From NCBI RefSeq assembly GCF_012979535.1, contig NZ_CP053015.1, forward strand, positions 1,612,001 through 1,676,000: a DNA stretch of 64,000 nucleotides, written 5' to 3'. Below, in pieces: positions 17,183-25,042 of this stretch. The notes beneath the pieces were generated by a model, which saw only the letters and a list, made by a program, of their open reading frames with translations, was not told the DNA's origin and did no database searches. A program made the position numbers and the translations under genes. Positions within the stretch are counted from its first letter, which is position 1; each line of letters begins with the position of its first letter. This DNA comes from Sphingomonas lacunae (lineage in GTDB: Bacteria > Pseudomonadota > Alphaproteobacteria > Sphingomonadales > Sphingomonadaceae).

Positions 17183-17911
17183 ATGGAGCGGAACGAACGA
17201 TCGACCATATTCCGCCTGATTGTGACAGGTATTCTCGTCGTCGGCGGATCGGTCGCCGCGTCAACGGCGGCAACGCATTTCAGCTTCGCCATCAACGGGA
17301 CCATTACCTATCGCGACTCGATGCTCGTGTCGCTGATCGTTCCCTTGCTCGTCGCCCCGCCAGCCTATTGCTATGTGGCCTGGCTCAGCTGGAAACTCCA
17401 GAGGGCCAACCTCGCACTCGACCATCTGGCGCGGCGGGACGTACTGACCAGCCTGCTTAATCGGCGGGCCTTTGTCGAGATGGCCGAAGCGCGACTGGCG
17501 GACGGCTTAAGCCATATGCTGGTTATGGCTGATATCGACCATTTCAAGCGGATCAATGACAGCATGGGCCATGCCGCTGGGGACCTTGCCCTGCAGCACA
17601 CTGCCAAGTTGCTCGACAGCATGGCGCCAAAGGGTTCGCTTGTTGCCCGACTCGGCGGAGAAGAGTTTGCCATCCTCTTGCCCCATGGAGCGGGCGATGA
17701 CGCAGCGATGCTGGTGATTGTCGAGGCGATCCGCGAGAGGCTGGAACAGGTGCCGTTCATCGCCGCTGGCGGGCTCACCCGGATAACCGCCAGTTTCGGC
17801 GTGGCCAGGTCAAGGCCGGATGAGCGGCTCGACGGCATTTTGTGCCGGGCTGACAAGGCGCTGTATGACGCCAAAAATGCCGGCCGCAACAGGCTGGCCA
17901 TGGCTGGCTAG
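17183..17911 (+). CDS. Membrane-bound diguanylate cyclase
   Basis: A 242-residue protein that makes cyclic di-GMP from GTP. Two transmembrane helices in the first ~70 residues (IVTGILVVGGSVAASTAATH and MLVSLIVPLLVAPPAYCYVA) are followed by a full GGDEF domain: RRDVLTSLLNRRAF, ADIDHFKRINDSMGHAAGD and the active-site motif RLGGEEFAILLP. The GGEEF variant is catalytically competent in known enzymes. No RxxD inhibitory site is obvious. No EAL domain or large sensor domain is present. Its stop codon shares a CTAG with the stop of the converging gene. Confidence 0.93.
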   Translation: MERNERSTIFRLIVTGILVVGGSVAASTAATHFSFAINGTITYRDSMLVSLIVPLLVAPPAYCYVAWLSWKLQRANLALDHLARRDVLTSLLNRRAFVEMAEARLADGLSHMLVMADIDHFKRINDSMGHAAGDLALQHTAKLLDSMAPKGSLVARLGGEEFAILLPHGAGDDAAMLVIVEAIRERLEQVPFIAAGGLTRITASFGVARSRPDERLDGILCRADKALYDAKNAGRNRLAMAG

Positions 17912-18270
17912 TCAGACCGCCGCAGTCTCAGCAAAAGGGCGGCGAAGCCGATGGTGAACAGCGCGTCCCCCGCCAGTATGGGGATCGTCCCGGCCGGGGT
18001 GACGCCCGCTGCAAGATCGGGTCCGAGCAGGGCGATGATGCCCAGCTTGCCCACCATGCCGGCCCACAGCATTGGTGCGAACCGGCGCGGGTCCGTAGCG
18101 GTGATGGCATAGACCAGGCCGAAACAGGCGACCAACAGGCTGACGATCCGGTCGTTCACCGCCGCGCTCATGACCAGGCCGGGCACGCCGATCAACAGGT
18201 TATAGGCAGCCGCAGCGGCCAGCATCCATTGCCAGCCGCGCGCCGGGCCCGGTCTGCTGGCGTCGTTCAT
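17908..18270 (-). CDS. Small four-helix membrane protein
   Basis: A 120-residue protein with about four hydrophobic helices (WMLAAAAAYNLLIGVPGLVM, IVSLLVACFGLVYAI, LWAGMVGKLGIIALLG, GDALFTIGFAALLLRL) and no recognised motif. Its ATG overlaps the stop of the DUF6445 gene by four bases (ATGA), so the two form an operon. The hydropathy layout is like that of small DoxX-like or DUF-type membrane proteins but I cannot assign a family. Confidence 0.7.
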   Translation of the reverse strand: MNDASRPGPARGWQWMLAAAAAYNLLIGVPGLVMSAAVNDRIVSLLVACFGLVYAITATDPRRFAPMLWAGMVGKLGIIALLGPDLAAGVTPAGTIPILAGDALFTIGFAALLLRLRRSD

Positions 18271-18908
18271 GGCACGCCTCCGCCCGGTGTCTCCGCAGTG
18301 GCCGGCGCATGGGCAAAGAACATCAGCATCACCAGACGTGCGGTTTCCGGGTCGGTGCCGAACCCAGGCGCCGCATCATGGAACAGCCAGGGGCTGAACA
18401 ACAGCAACCGATTGTAACGCATCGGAATGGTGAACAGCTTTTCCCACGCAGAACGGCGATTGGTGTCGCGGTTGACAACATCCTCGATCAGCCGGTTGAT
18501 ATCGCCATATCCCGCTGCGCGGATGCCCGGCATGTCCATCGGCACCCGGTCCAGTCCGGTGCGCTTGTGGCGGAAAAAATCCGTCCCGCCGGCACAATGT
18601 TCGGGCTTGGTAAGATAGAGGATGCCGGAATAGGCGGCCGGGTCGATGTGCACGCCGGTCTGGCCGCGATCCCCCTTCATCGTCACCCGGCATTGCGCAT
18701 GGTTGGTACCCGGCGCGGGGACAAGCGGCATTCCCGCCAGCGTCGAAACCTGCGCCTCCAGCCCCGGGATAGTGAGCGGCCGGTCGGACAGGATGCCGGG
18801 ATAATTGCCATGCTTGGTCGCCGGGTCATAGGCGAGCTTCAGCGCGGCGGCACGGGCAACATCGGGGTTGGCCAGAAAGTCGTCGATGATGATCAGGCTG
18901 GGCGGCAT
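18267..18908 (-). CDS. DUF6445 protein, 2OG-oxygenase-like
   Basis: A 213-residue protein. It carries GQTGVHIDPAAYSGILYLT, which provides an HxD metal pair, and LLLFSPWLFHDAAPGFGTD, which provides the distal His, followed by ARLVMLMFFA. This spacing fits a 2-oxoglutarate/Fe(II)-type double-stranded beta-helix and the DUF6445 family. Family members often lie near flavin-dependent tryptophan halogenases, but no such gene is present here. Translation of the four-helix membrane protein is coupled to its end. Substrate unknown. Confidence 0.75.
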   Translation of the reverse strand: MPPSLIIIDDFLANPDVARAAALKLAYDPATKHGNYPGILSDRPLTIPGLEAQVSTLAGMPLVPAPGTNHAQCRVTMKGDRGQTGVHIDPAAYSGILYLTKPEHCAGGTDFFRHKRTGLDRVPMDMPGIRAAGYGDINRLIEDVVNRDTNRRSAWEKLFTIPMRYNRLLLFSPWLFHDAAPGFGTDPETARLVMLMFFAHAPATAETPGGGVP

Positions 18909-18988
18909 GGAGGCCTTGTGGCCTTGAAGCCCGTTTCAGGCAAGCGGTCGCAACGGTCAGTCAGTGCAGGCCTGCTGTCCGCAAGCCA

Positions 18989-19498
18989 TCATCCCCCAGC
19001 ATATCGGGCGCAATTTTCCGGCGACATGGTCAGCGCAACGGCTGTGCCGCCGCCAGGCAACATGTAACGGACGCTGACGGCAATGCCGTTCCGTTCGATG
19101 TCGGTATTGGAATAGGTGCTGCACACCTGCTCCATCATCTGGTCGCGTGTCGCCGTCCCGATGGAGATTTTTTCCCCGCCGGATGTCACATTGACGACGA
19201 CATCAATGGTCTTGGCCTCCGCGTCGGTGCGGGTAGGGCCCATTTCTGCGTAAAAGCCGTTGCTGCCACGCGGAAGCGTTTTTTCCAGGCCGCTGGCCAT
19301 GCCCTTGGCTGTCGCATCGAGCCAGACTTGCCGCTCCTCGGGAGAGGCGGCGGCATAGTCAAACGGGGCGCAGGCGCCGAGCATCAGCAATATGAGTGCG
19401 AGCGGCACCGCCAGGGGTTTGGCGAGGGCGGACTTGCCTCCGGTCAGGATACCGCCGGCAATTGTATTTCGCACCGGTACAATCTGATCAGATGGCAT
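18989..19498 (-). CDS. Predicted lipoprotein of unknown function
   Basis: A 169-residue frame with a hydrophobic run ending in a lipobox (PLALILLMLGAC) at about residues 32-43. The N-region before it is unusually long for a signal peptide, so the true start may be the in-frame GTG at residue 9. The mature part includes QVWLDATAKGMASGLEKTLP and ATRDQMMEQVCSTYSNTDIE, with a cysteine pair that could form a disulfide. I do not recognise the family. Divergent from the desaturase-family gene. Confidence 0.6.
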   Translation of the reverse strand: MPSDQIVPVRNTIAGGILTGGKSALAKPLAVPLALILLMLGACAPFDYAAASPEERQVWLDATAKGMASGLEKTLPRGSNGFYAEMGPTRTDAEAKTIDVVVNVTSGGEKISIGTATRDQMMEQVCSTYSNTDIERNGIAVSVRYMLPGGGTAVALTMSPENCARYAGG

Positions 19499-19751
19499 GG
19501 CTTTGGTACCTGGGGTTGTTCAGCGGGACAGCTTTTCGCAAAACATGGTTAATAATTGGCTGGGGCGCTGCCGGAGGCATGACGGATGATGGCATGAAGG
19601 CGCCCGCCACCGTTGCAGTCCGGCGACGTTCCATCTTGCATCGTTCAGCCGGATTATTGCCCGTTGCAATGGGAACGGTGATTTGCTGGCTCTGCGCACG
19701 TGCTGATTGGGACTGCCCAGCGGTGAGCGTCGCTGCTAGACGACGGGGCGC

Positions 19752-20498
19752 ATGACACAGTTCGCCTCGCTGCCCTGGGCAGCCATCCTTTTCTCCGCGC
19801 TGGCGATGACGCTCATCGTCGCGTTGCGCTATCTCGCCACGTCGGGCCTGTTTGCCTGGATCACGGGGCGGGTGCGGCCAGGCCTGTATGCCGGGCAGGA
19901 CGCGCAGATCAGGAATGAAGTGCGCTGGAGCCTTGCTTCGGCCGCCATCTATGGCCTGCCCGCCGGTGTGGTCGCTTGGGGGTGGCAGAACCGGGGTTGG
20001 ACCCGTATCTACACCGACTGGTCGGATTGGCCGCTGTGGTATGCACCGCTGTCGCTGATGCTCTATCTTTTGCTGCACGACACATGGTTTTACTGGACGC
20101 ACCGCTGGATGCACGGACCGCGCGGCCTGCGCTGGGGCCATGCGTTGCATCATGCCAGCAAGCCTCCGACCGCCTGGGCTGCGATGAGCTTTCATCCTTG
20201 GGAGGCGCTGTCGGGCGCGCTGGTCATCCCGTTGCTGACCTTTGTCATTCCCATTCATGTCGGCATTCTCGGCCTCGTACTTACCATCATGACGGTGATG
20301 GGCATCGCCAATCATATGGGCTGGGAAATGTTCTCCCGGCGTATCGTTCATGGACCGTTGGGGAAGTGGCTGATAACAGCAAGCCATCATGAACGGCATC
20401 ACCGGGAGTATCGCTGCAATTATGGGCTCTATTTCCGCCATTGGGACCGGTTGTGCGGCACTGATCGCGATCCTGTCGATTTCAGCCCCCGTCCATAG
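19752..20498 (+). CDS. Sterol desaturase / fatty acid hydroxylase family enzyme
   Basis: A 248-residue membrane-bound di-iron oxygenase. The histidine boxes are HDTWFYWTHRWMH, WGHALHHAS and ITASHHERHHREY, and the protein has several transmembrane segments. Family members hydroxylate or desaturate sterols, fatty acids or carotenoids at the membrane; substrate here unknown. The last 77-110 bases overlap the start of the DUF2141 gene in another frame, so the two are tightly linked. Confidence 0.88.
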   Translation: MTQFASLPWAAILFSALAMTLIVALRYLATSGLFAWITGRVRPGLYAGQDAQIRNEVRWSLASAAIYGLPAGVVAWGWQNRGWTRIYTDWSDWPLWYAPLSLMLYLLLHDTWFYWTHRWMHGPRGLRWGHALHHASKPPTAWAAMSFHPWEALSGALVIPLLTFVIPIHVGILGLVLTIMTVMGIANHMGWEMFSRRIVHGPLGKWLITASHHERHHREYRCNYGLYFRHWDRLCGTDRDPVDFSPRP

Positions 20499-20883
20499 CC
20501 AGCCTGCGGCAGCGGCAGGGACCGTGGAAATCAGCATCACCAACCTGCGCTCGACGCGCGGCAATGTGCTGATCTGCCTGACCACCAACGCCCGCCGTTT
20601 TCCGGATTGCCGGGGTGATGCGGGCGCACGATCGGTGACGATACCGGCCAGTGTGCCCACCGCGCGGGTCACAGGTCTGGCTCCGGGCACATGGGCGATT
20701 GCCGTCATTCATGATGAGAATGCCAATGGCCGCATTGACACCACGCTGGGGATACCGCGCGAAGGTGTGGGATCGTCGCGCAATGCCCCTATCCGCATGG
20801 GGCCGCCACGCTTTGCCGATGCTTCCTTCGCCATAACGACCGGCAGTGTCAGCCAGTCAATCCGGATGCGCTATTTGCTCTGA
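20422..20883 (+). CDS. DUF2141 exported protein
   Basis: I place the start at the ATG at 20422 (153 residues), because a signal peptide follows at once (IGTGCAALIAILSISAPVHS); another ATG lies at 20389. The mature domain has VEISITNLRSTRGNVLICLT and TWAIAVIHDENANGRIDTTL, with GIPREGVGSSRNAP, the DUF2141 core. Predicted periplasmic or secreted beta-sandwich. The coding start lies well inside the desaturase-family gene, which suggests translational coupling. DUF2141 genes are often neighbours of membrane-modifying enzymes, but function is unknown. Confidence 0.85.
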   Translation: MGSISAIGTGCAALIAILSISAPVHSQPAAAAGTVEISITNLRSTRGNVLICLTTNARRFPDCRGDAGARSVTIPASVPTARVTGLAPGTWAIAVIHDENANGRIDTTLGIPREGVGSSRNAPIRMGPPRFADASFAITTGSVSQSIRMRYLL

Positions 20884-21167
20884 TCCCTGCTGCCGGTTTC
20901 GGCAGCCTCTCGCGCCTTGTCCAGTTCGCGGTAAATGCCACGGACGAGCGCCACATTGACGATGCACAATAGCCCCAACAGCCCCAGCACGGCGGCGGCC
21001 GATATGGCGGCTACGTGGGCTGCTTCGGGACCGAAGCGCGCCAGCACCATCGCTCCCACGCTCAGCACCAACATCATCCAGCCGGCCCTGCGTGCCCGTT
21101 CGATCAGAGGTGGTTCGGGCTTGCGCGGTCCACGATGGGCAGGGGGCAATTCAGCGGTCATGTCCAA
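20871..21167 (-). CDS. Small two-helix membrane protein
   Basis: A 98-residue protein with a basic N-terminus, two transmembrane helices (WMMLVLSVGAMVLARFG and AISAAAVLGLLGLLCIVNVAL) and a charged amphipathic tail (ELDKAREAAETG). No known family seen. Its 3' end overlaps the convergent DUF2141 gene by 13 bases. Confidence 0.6.
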   Translation of the reverse strand: MDMTAELPPAHRGPRKPEPPLIERARRAGWMMLVLSVGAMVLARFGPEAAHVAAISAAAVLGLLGLLCIVNVALVRGIYRELDKAREAAETGSRDQSK

Positions 21168-21246
21168 GCCATAGCCGCTCGAACCCGCTTGGCAAATGGC
21201 GGCGCTGCCCGGATCGGGCCGGCCAGCGATTCTTCGTCCTTGCTTT

Positions 21247-21268
21247 GATTAGGGTCAAAGACCTAATC
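21247..21268. promoter_or_regulatory. Palindromic operator candidate upstream of monooxygenase 2
   Basis: A perfect inverted repeat GATTAGG - eight bases - CCTAATC lies 54 bp upstream of the start codon of the second Baeyer-Villiger-type gene. The 22-bp size fits a TetR- or MarR-type dimer site, but no regulator gene adjoins it. Confidence 0.4.
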
Positions 21269-21321
21269 TCTGCTCCAAGCCCAAAAGGGCAGGAAAGGAC
21301 TATTGGAGAGGATGAGTCGAA

Positions 21322-22872
21322 ATGGCGGAAGTTATGGAAAGGGCTGCGGCTGAATCGGCGGGCGGCGTTACCCATGTCGATGTGTTGATTGTCGGAGCCG
21401 GCATATCCGGCATCGGTTCGGCCTATCATCTCCAGGACCAGTGCCCCGGCAAAAGCTATGCCATCATTGAATGCAAGGACACGTTCGGCGGCACGTGGGA
21501 AACCCACAAATATCCCGGCGTCCGTTCGGATTCTGACCTCTACACCTTTGGATACCGCTTCAAACCCTGGGTTGGCACGCCAATCGCCTCGGCGGAAGAG
21601 ATCCTCAGATATATGGGGGAGGTGATCGAGGAAAATGGCATCGGTCAGCACATCCGCTACGGCCATCTGATCACCGCCTGCAAATGGTCCAGCGCCGACA
21701 ATCTTTGGACAGTCGAGGCCACCCGCAAGGCCGATGGCGCCAAGACACTGTTCACTGCCAACTTCCTGTGGATGTGCCAGGGCTATTATGACCATGAAAA
21801 GCCCTACATTCCCGACTGGGCCGGCCTGTCGGATTACAAGGGCCTGTTCGTCCACGCCCAGAAATGGGACCCGGCGACCGATTACACGGGCAAGCGTGTG
21901 CTGGTGATCGGCTCGGGCGCCACCGCTGCCACGGTCGTCCCCGCTTTTGCCGAAAAGGCGGCGCATGTGACGATGCTGCAACGTTCGCCCACCTATTTCT
22001 TCTGCTCGGAAAACAAGAATGAGCTCGCTGACAAGCTGCGCGCCGGCGGCATCGACGAACCAACGATCCACCGCGTCGTCCGCGCCCAGATCATGCATGA
22101 TCAGGCGGCGATGACCCAACGCTGCATAGACGAGCCTGATCAGGTGTTCGAGGAGCTGAAGGAGTTGGTGCGCGCCTTTACCGGCAAGCCCGATTTCCAG
22201 TTTGAACCACACTTCACACCCAGATACCGCCCTTGGCAACAGCGCCTCGCCTTCTGTCCCAATGGCGACATTTTCCAGGCCGCGGTTGCTGGCAAGCTGA
22301 CCGTGGTGACCGATACCATCGACCGCTTCACCGAAACCGGCGTGTTGACCAGCTCCGGCGAATTGCTTGAAGCCGACATCATCGTCGCCTGTACCGGCTT
22401 CCGCCTTTCGGTGATGGGAGACATTCCGTTCAGCGTCGATGGCAAGCCGGTCAATTGGGCCGATACCGTTACCTATCGCGGCATGATGTTTACCGGTGTG
22501 CCCAACATGGCCTGGGTGATGGGCTATTTCCGCGCCAGCTGGACACTGCGGGTCGATATGCAGGGCGATTTCATCTGTGCGTTGCTTAACGCCATGGATG
22601 CCAAGGGTGCCAAGCGGATCGACGTGCGCTTGCGGCCCGAGGATGAAGGTATGGAAATCCTGCCCTGGATCGAAGCCGACAACTTCAACCCCGGCTATCT
22701 GATGCGCGGGATCGACCAGATGCCCCGGCGTGGCGACAAGCCTGAATGGCGGCACAATCAGGATTATTGGAAGGAACGTGGCGAGTTCCCCAACATTGAC
22801 CTCAACGGCAGTGAATTTGTCTATGATGGCAAGGTCGCCAACGAAGTGAGAGTGGCAGAGGCAGCCGAATAG
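21322..22872 (+). CDS. Baeyer-Villiger-type flavin monooxygenase 2
   Basis: A 516-residue protein. FAD site VLIVGAGISGIGSAYHL, NADPH site KRVLVIGSGATAATVVPAF, and between them YKGLFVHAQKW, a conservative variant (Tyr for Phe) of the Baeyer-Villiger fingerprint FxGxxxHxxxW. GTWETHKYPGVRSDSDLYTF aligns with the same region of the monooxygenase at 10084-11625, so they are paralogues. Predicted NADPH-dependent oxidation of a hydrophobic ketone or similar compound in the cytosol. It faces the convergent enoyl-CoA hydratase/P450/FMO operon. Confidence 0.9.
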   Translation: MAEVMERAAAESAGGVTHVDVLIVGAGISGIGSAYHLQDQCPGKSYAIIECKDTFGGTWETHKYPGVRSDSDLYTFGYRFKPWVGTPIASAEEILRYMGEVIEENGIGQHIRYGHLITACKWSSADNLWTVEATRKADGAKTLFTANFLWMCQGYYDHEKPYIPDWAGLSDYKGLFVHAQKWDPATDYTGKRVLVIGSGATAATVVPAFAEKAAHVTMLQRSPTYFFCSENKNELADKLRAGGIDEPTIHRVVRAQIMHDQAAMTQRCIDEPDQVFEELKELVRAFTGKPDFQFEPHFTPRYRPWQQRLAFCPNGDIFQAAVAGKLTVVTDTIDRFTETGVLTSSGELLEADIIVACTGFRLSVMGDIPFSVDGKPVNWADTVTYRGMMFTGVPNMAWVMGYFRASWTLRVDMQGDFICALLNAMDAKGAKRIDVRLRPEDEGMEILPWIEADNFNPGYLMRGIDQMPRRGDKPEWRHNQDYWKERGEFPNIDLNGSEFVYDGKVANEVRVAEAAE

Positions 22873-22884
22873 GACGGCCTGATT

Positions 22885-22910
22885 GGTCCCGTTGTTTGTT
22901 CAACGGGACC
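22885..22910. terminator. Hairpin between convergent genes
   Basis: A perfect ten-base-pair stem (GGTCCCGTTG against CAACGGGACC) with a TTTGTT loop lies between the convergent monooxygenase 2 and enoyl-CoA hydratase genes. There is no long T tract on either side, so it may be a weak or bidirectional terminator, or an mRNA-stabilising structure. Confidence 0.5.
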
Positions 22911-22938
22911 GCGGGTCATTATCGACAAGCGCTGCGGT

Positions 22939-23802
22939 TCAGCTGCCCGGCCACCATGGATTGGCGGGCATATCGCTCGACGCCTTGCCCGGAAACCGGG
23001 GGAGGCGCTTTTCGAGGAAGGCAGCGACGCCTTCGTGCACGTCTGCACCCTGACCCAGCGCGATGTTCATCGCTGCATCGACGCCCAACGCGCCGGCTGC
23101 GGTCTGCTGTGCCGAAAACTCCCACAACATCCGCCGGGTCAGGGCGGTTGCCACCGGGGCGGTGTTCTCGGCAATCTCCGTCGCCAGCGCACGTGCCCGC
23201 TCCTCAAGTTGCTCGACCGGCACCAATTCGCTGACCAGCCCGGCTGCCAGCGCCTCGCTTGCCGGGACCAGCGCGCCGGTCAGGCACCATCGCAGAGCGG
23301 TCGGCAGGCCGACAATCCGCGGCAGGAACCATGCCGATCCCGCCTCCGGCACCAGCCCGCGACGGGTAAAGACACAGCCGAACTTGGCCGTGTCCGCTGC
23401 AATACGTATGTCGCACGGCAGTGTCAGCGTGAGGCCGACGCCTGCCGCTGAGCCGTTGAATGCAACGATTGACGGCTTGCGGCATCGCTGCATTGCGCCG
23501 ATGAAATCACTGTCGGCGCGGTCGCCGTCGCGTGAACCGAAATTCTTTGCGCCTTCGCCGCTTTGTGTGTCAAACGCCCCTGCTCCCGCCGAAACATCGG
23601 CCCCGGCGCAAAAGACGCGACCCTTGGCTGTCAGGATCACCACCCGGATGCCATCGTCCTGATCGGCCAGTGCGAAACCGCGCACCAGTTCGGCACCCAT
23701 TTGCGCCGTATAGGCGTTCATCGCTTCAGGTCGGTGGATGCGCAGCCACAGGATCGGTCCGTCGGCCTCGACCTCCAGTTGCTCAAAACCTGACATGGTC
23801 AT
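22939..23802 (-). CDS. Enoyl-CoA hydratase/isomerase family protein
   Basis: A 287-residue crotonase-fold protein. The oxyanion-hole segments are GRVFCAGADVSAGAGAF and SIVAFNGSAAGVGLTLTLPC, and the conserved RRGLVPEAGSAWFLPRIVGL follows with the catalytic-position glutamate. Predicted to hydrate or isomerise an enoyl-CoA in a degradative pathway. It overlaps the P450 stop by four bases (ATGA) and is the last gene of the FMO-P450-hydratase operon, which suggests the pathway passes from an oxidised alkyl chain to beta-oxidation. Confidence 0.9.
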   Translation of the reverse strand: MTMSGFEQLEVEADGPILWLRIHRPEAMNAYTAQMGAELVRGFALADQDDGIRVVILTAKGRVFCAGADVSAGAGAFDTQSGEGAKNFGSRDGDRADSDFIGAMQRCRKPSIVAFNGSAAGVGLTLTLPCDIRIAADTAKFGCVFTRRGLVPEAGSAWFLPRIVGLPTALRWCLTGALVPASEALAAGLVSELVPVEQLEERARALATEIAENTAPVATALTRRMLWEFSAQQTAAGALGVDAAMNIALGQGADVHEGVAAFLEKRLPRFPGKASSDMPANPWWPGS

Positions 23803-25025
23803 GCCGCCACCATGCGCACCGGCATATGGACAAATCCGTGCAGGAAGGGGCTGGGCAGCCGCTCGGGCGGGCCTTGCATCTCCACCCGAATGCCGCGCTC
23901 GACAATCTCCTCGATCAATGTCGCCAACTGGATTTCCGCCAGCCGCGCGCCCACGCAGCGGTGAATGCCATGACCAAAGGCAACATGTCGCCGGGCATTG
24001 TCCCGACCAACGTCGAACCGTTCAGCATCGGCAAAAACCCGTTCGTCCCGGTTGCCGGAAATGTACCACATGATTACCTTCTCCCCCTTGGCGATGGGCT
24101 GTCCGCCCAGCACCGTATCGGAGACGGCGGTGCGCCGCATGTGCGTGACCGGCGACTGCCAGCGGATGATTTCCTGCGCGGCATTGGGGATCAGTGACCG
24201 GTCGGCACGCAGTCGGTCCAGTTCAGCAGGATACAGGTTGGTCGCCTCAACAAAGCCGCTCATCGAATTGCGCGTCGTGTCGTTACCGCCCACAATCAAC
24301 AGCGCAATGTTGGCGAGCCGTTCCATCGGGTTGAGATTGCCCATGGCCTGACTGTGTACCATGCGCGAAAGCAGATCGTCGGTGGGCGGCATTGCCCGCC
24401 GCTTGGCAAACTCCTCGTCAAACCGGGCCAGCATCTGCCCCATTTGTGCCATCCATTCGGCGCGATATTCCTCTGTCGCTGTTTCCGGTGAAACATTGCT
24501 GCCATAGTCCGACCAGCGTTTCAGGTCGTGGCGTTCTTCCCAAGGGAAATCAAACAGGATGCACAGCATGCCGATGGTGAGCGGTATCGAAACCTGTTCA
24601 ACCCAGTCGAACGTCTCACCCGCCGGCAATGCGTCGAACAGCTCGCGCGTCCGCTGTTTCACCACCTTTTCCTGTGCCGCCATCTGGCTGGGGTTGAAAG
24701 CGGGCGCGATCACTTTGCGCTGATCGGTATGCACCGGCGGGTCGGCGGCGATGAAGTTGGGAAGGTTTGATTGCGGCGGTGGATCGGCAATGACGATGTT
24801 GCCATTGTCCCAGGATGAGGAAAACACGGCGTGGTTCAGCTCCACTTCCTGGATCAGATCATGCGTGACCACCGACCAATAGCCGCCATAAGGACTGTCG
24901 GGGCACCAGCTGACCGGCATGTCCTGCCGCAACATGGCAAAGGGTTCCCGCCACCTGTCCTCGGTGTAGAGGGCAATATCACTCACATCCACCGGGCTGA
25001 TCGCCCGCTCTGCAGTTCTCGCCAT
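23799..25025 (-). CDS. Cytochrome P450 (CYP153-like by motif)
   Basis: The ATG at 25025 is preferred to that at 25031 because GGGGAG lies at the right distance from it; product 408 residues. The heme-binding loop is FGHGIHRCVGARLAEIQL. The oxygen-activating I-helix motif reads LLIVGGNDTTRNSMSG, a pattern I associate with CYP153-type alkane/terminal hydroxylases and relatives; the family assignment is inference. No ferredoxin or ferredoxin-reductase gene is adjacent, so electrons must come from proteins encoded elsewhere. It is 17 bp downstream of an FMO gene. Confidence 0.88.
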   Translation of the reverse strand: MARTAERAISPVDVSDIALYTEDRWREPFAMLRQDMPVSWCPDSPYGGYWSVVTHDLIQEVELNHAVFSSSWDNGNIVIADPPPQSNLPNFIAADPPVHTDQRKVIAPAFNPSQMAAQEKVVKQRTRELFDALPAGETFDWVEQVSIPLTIGMLCILFDFPWEERHDLKRWSDYGSNVSPETATEEYRAEWMAQMGQMLARFDEEFAKRRAMPPTDDLLSRMVHSQAMGNLNPMERLANIALLIVGGNDTTRNSMSGFVEATNLYPAELDRLRADRSLIPNAAQEIIRWQSPVTHMRRTAVSDTVLGGQPIAKGEKVIMWYISGNRDERVFADAERFDVGRDNARRHVAFGHGIHRCVGARLAEIQLATLIEEIVERGIRVEMQGPPERLPSPFLHGFVHMPVRMVAA

Positions 25026-25042
25026 CGTCATTCTCCCCGATT

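Noticed and set aside
19579..19755. Short plus-strand frame ending in an ATGA overlap with the desaturase start
   Set aside because: The overlap is suggestive, but GGAGGC touches the first ATG and the sequence has no recognisable features; too weak to list.
19488..20708. 406-codon minus-strand frame over the desaturase gene
   Set aside because: Basic, low-complexity translation without a start signal; the plus strand has the histidine boxes.
21151..22755. 534-codon antisense open frame
   Set aside because: Shadow of the monooxygenase 2 gene, whose FAD and NADPH motifs show the plus strand is coding.
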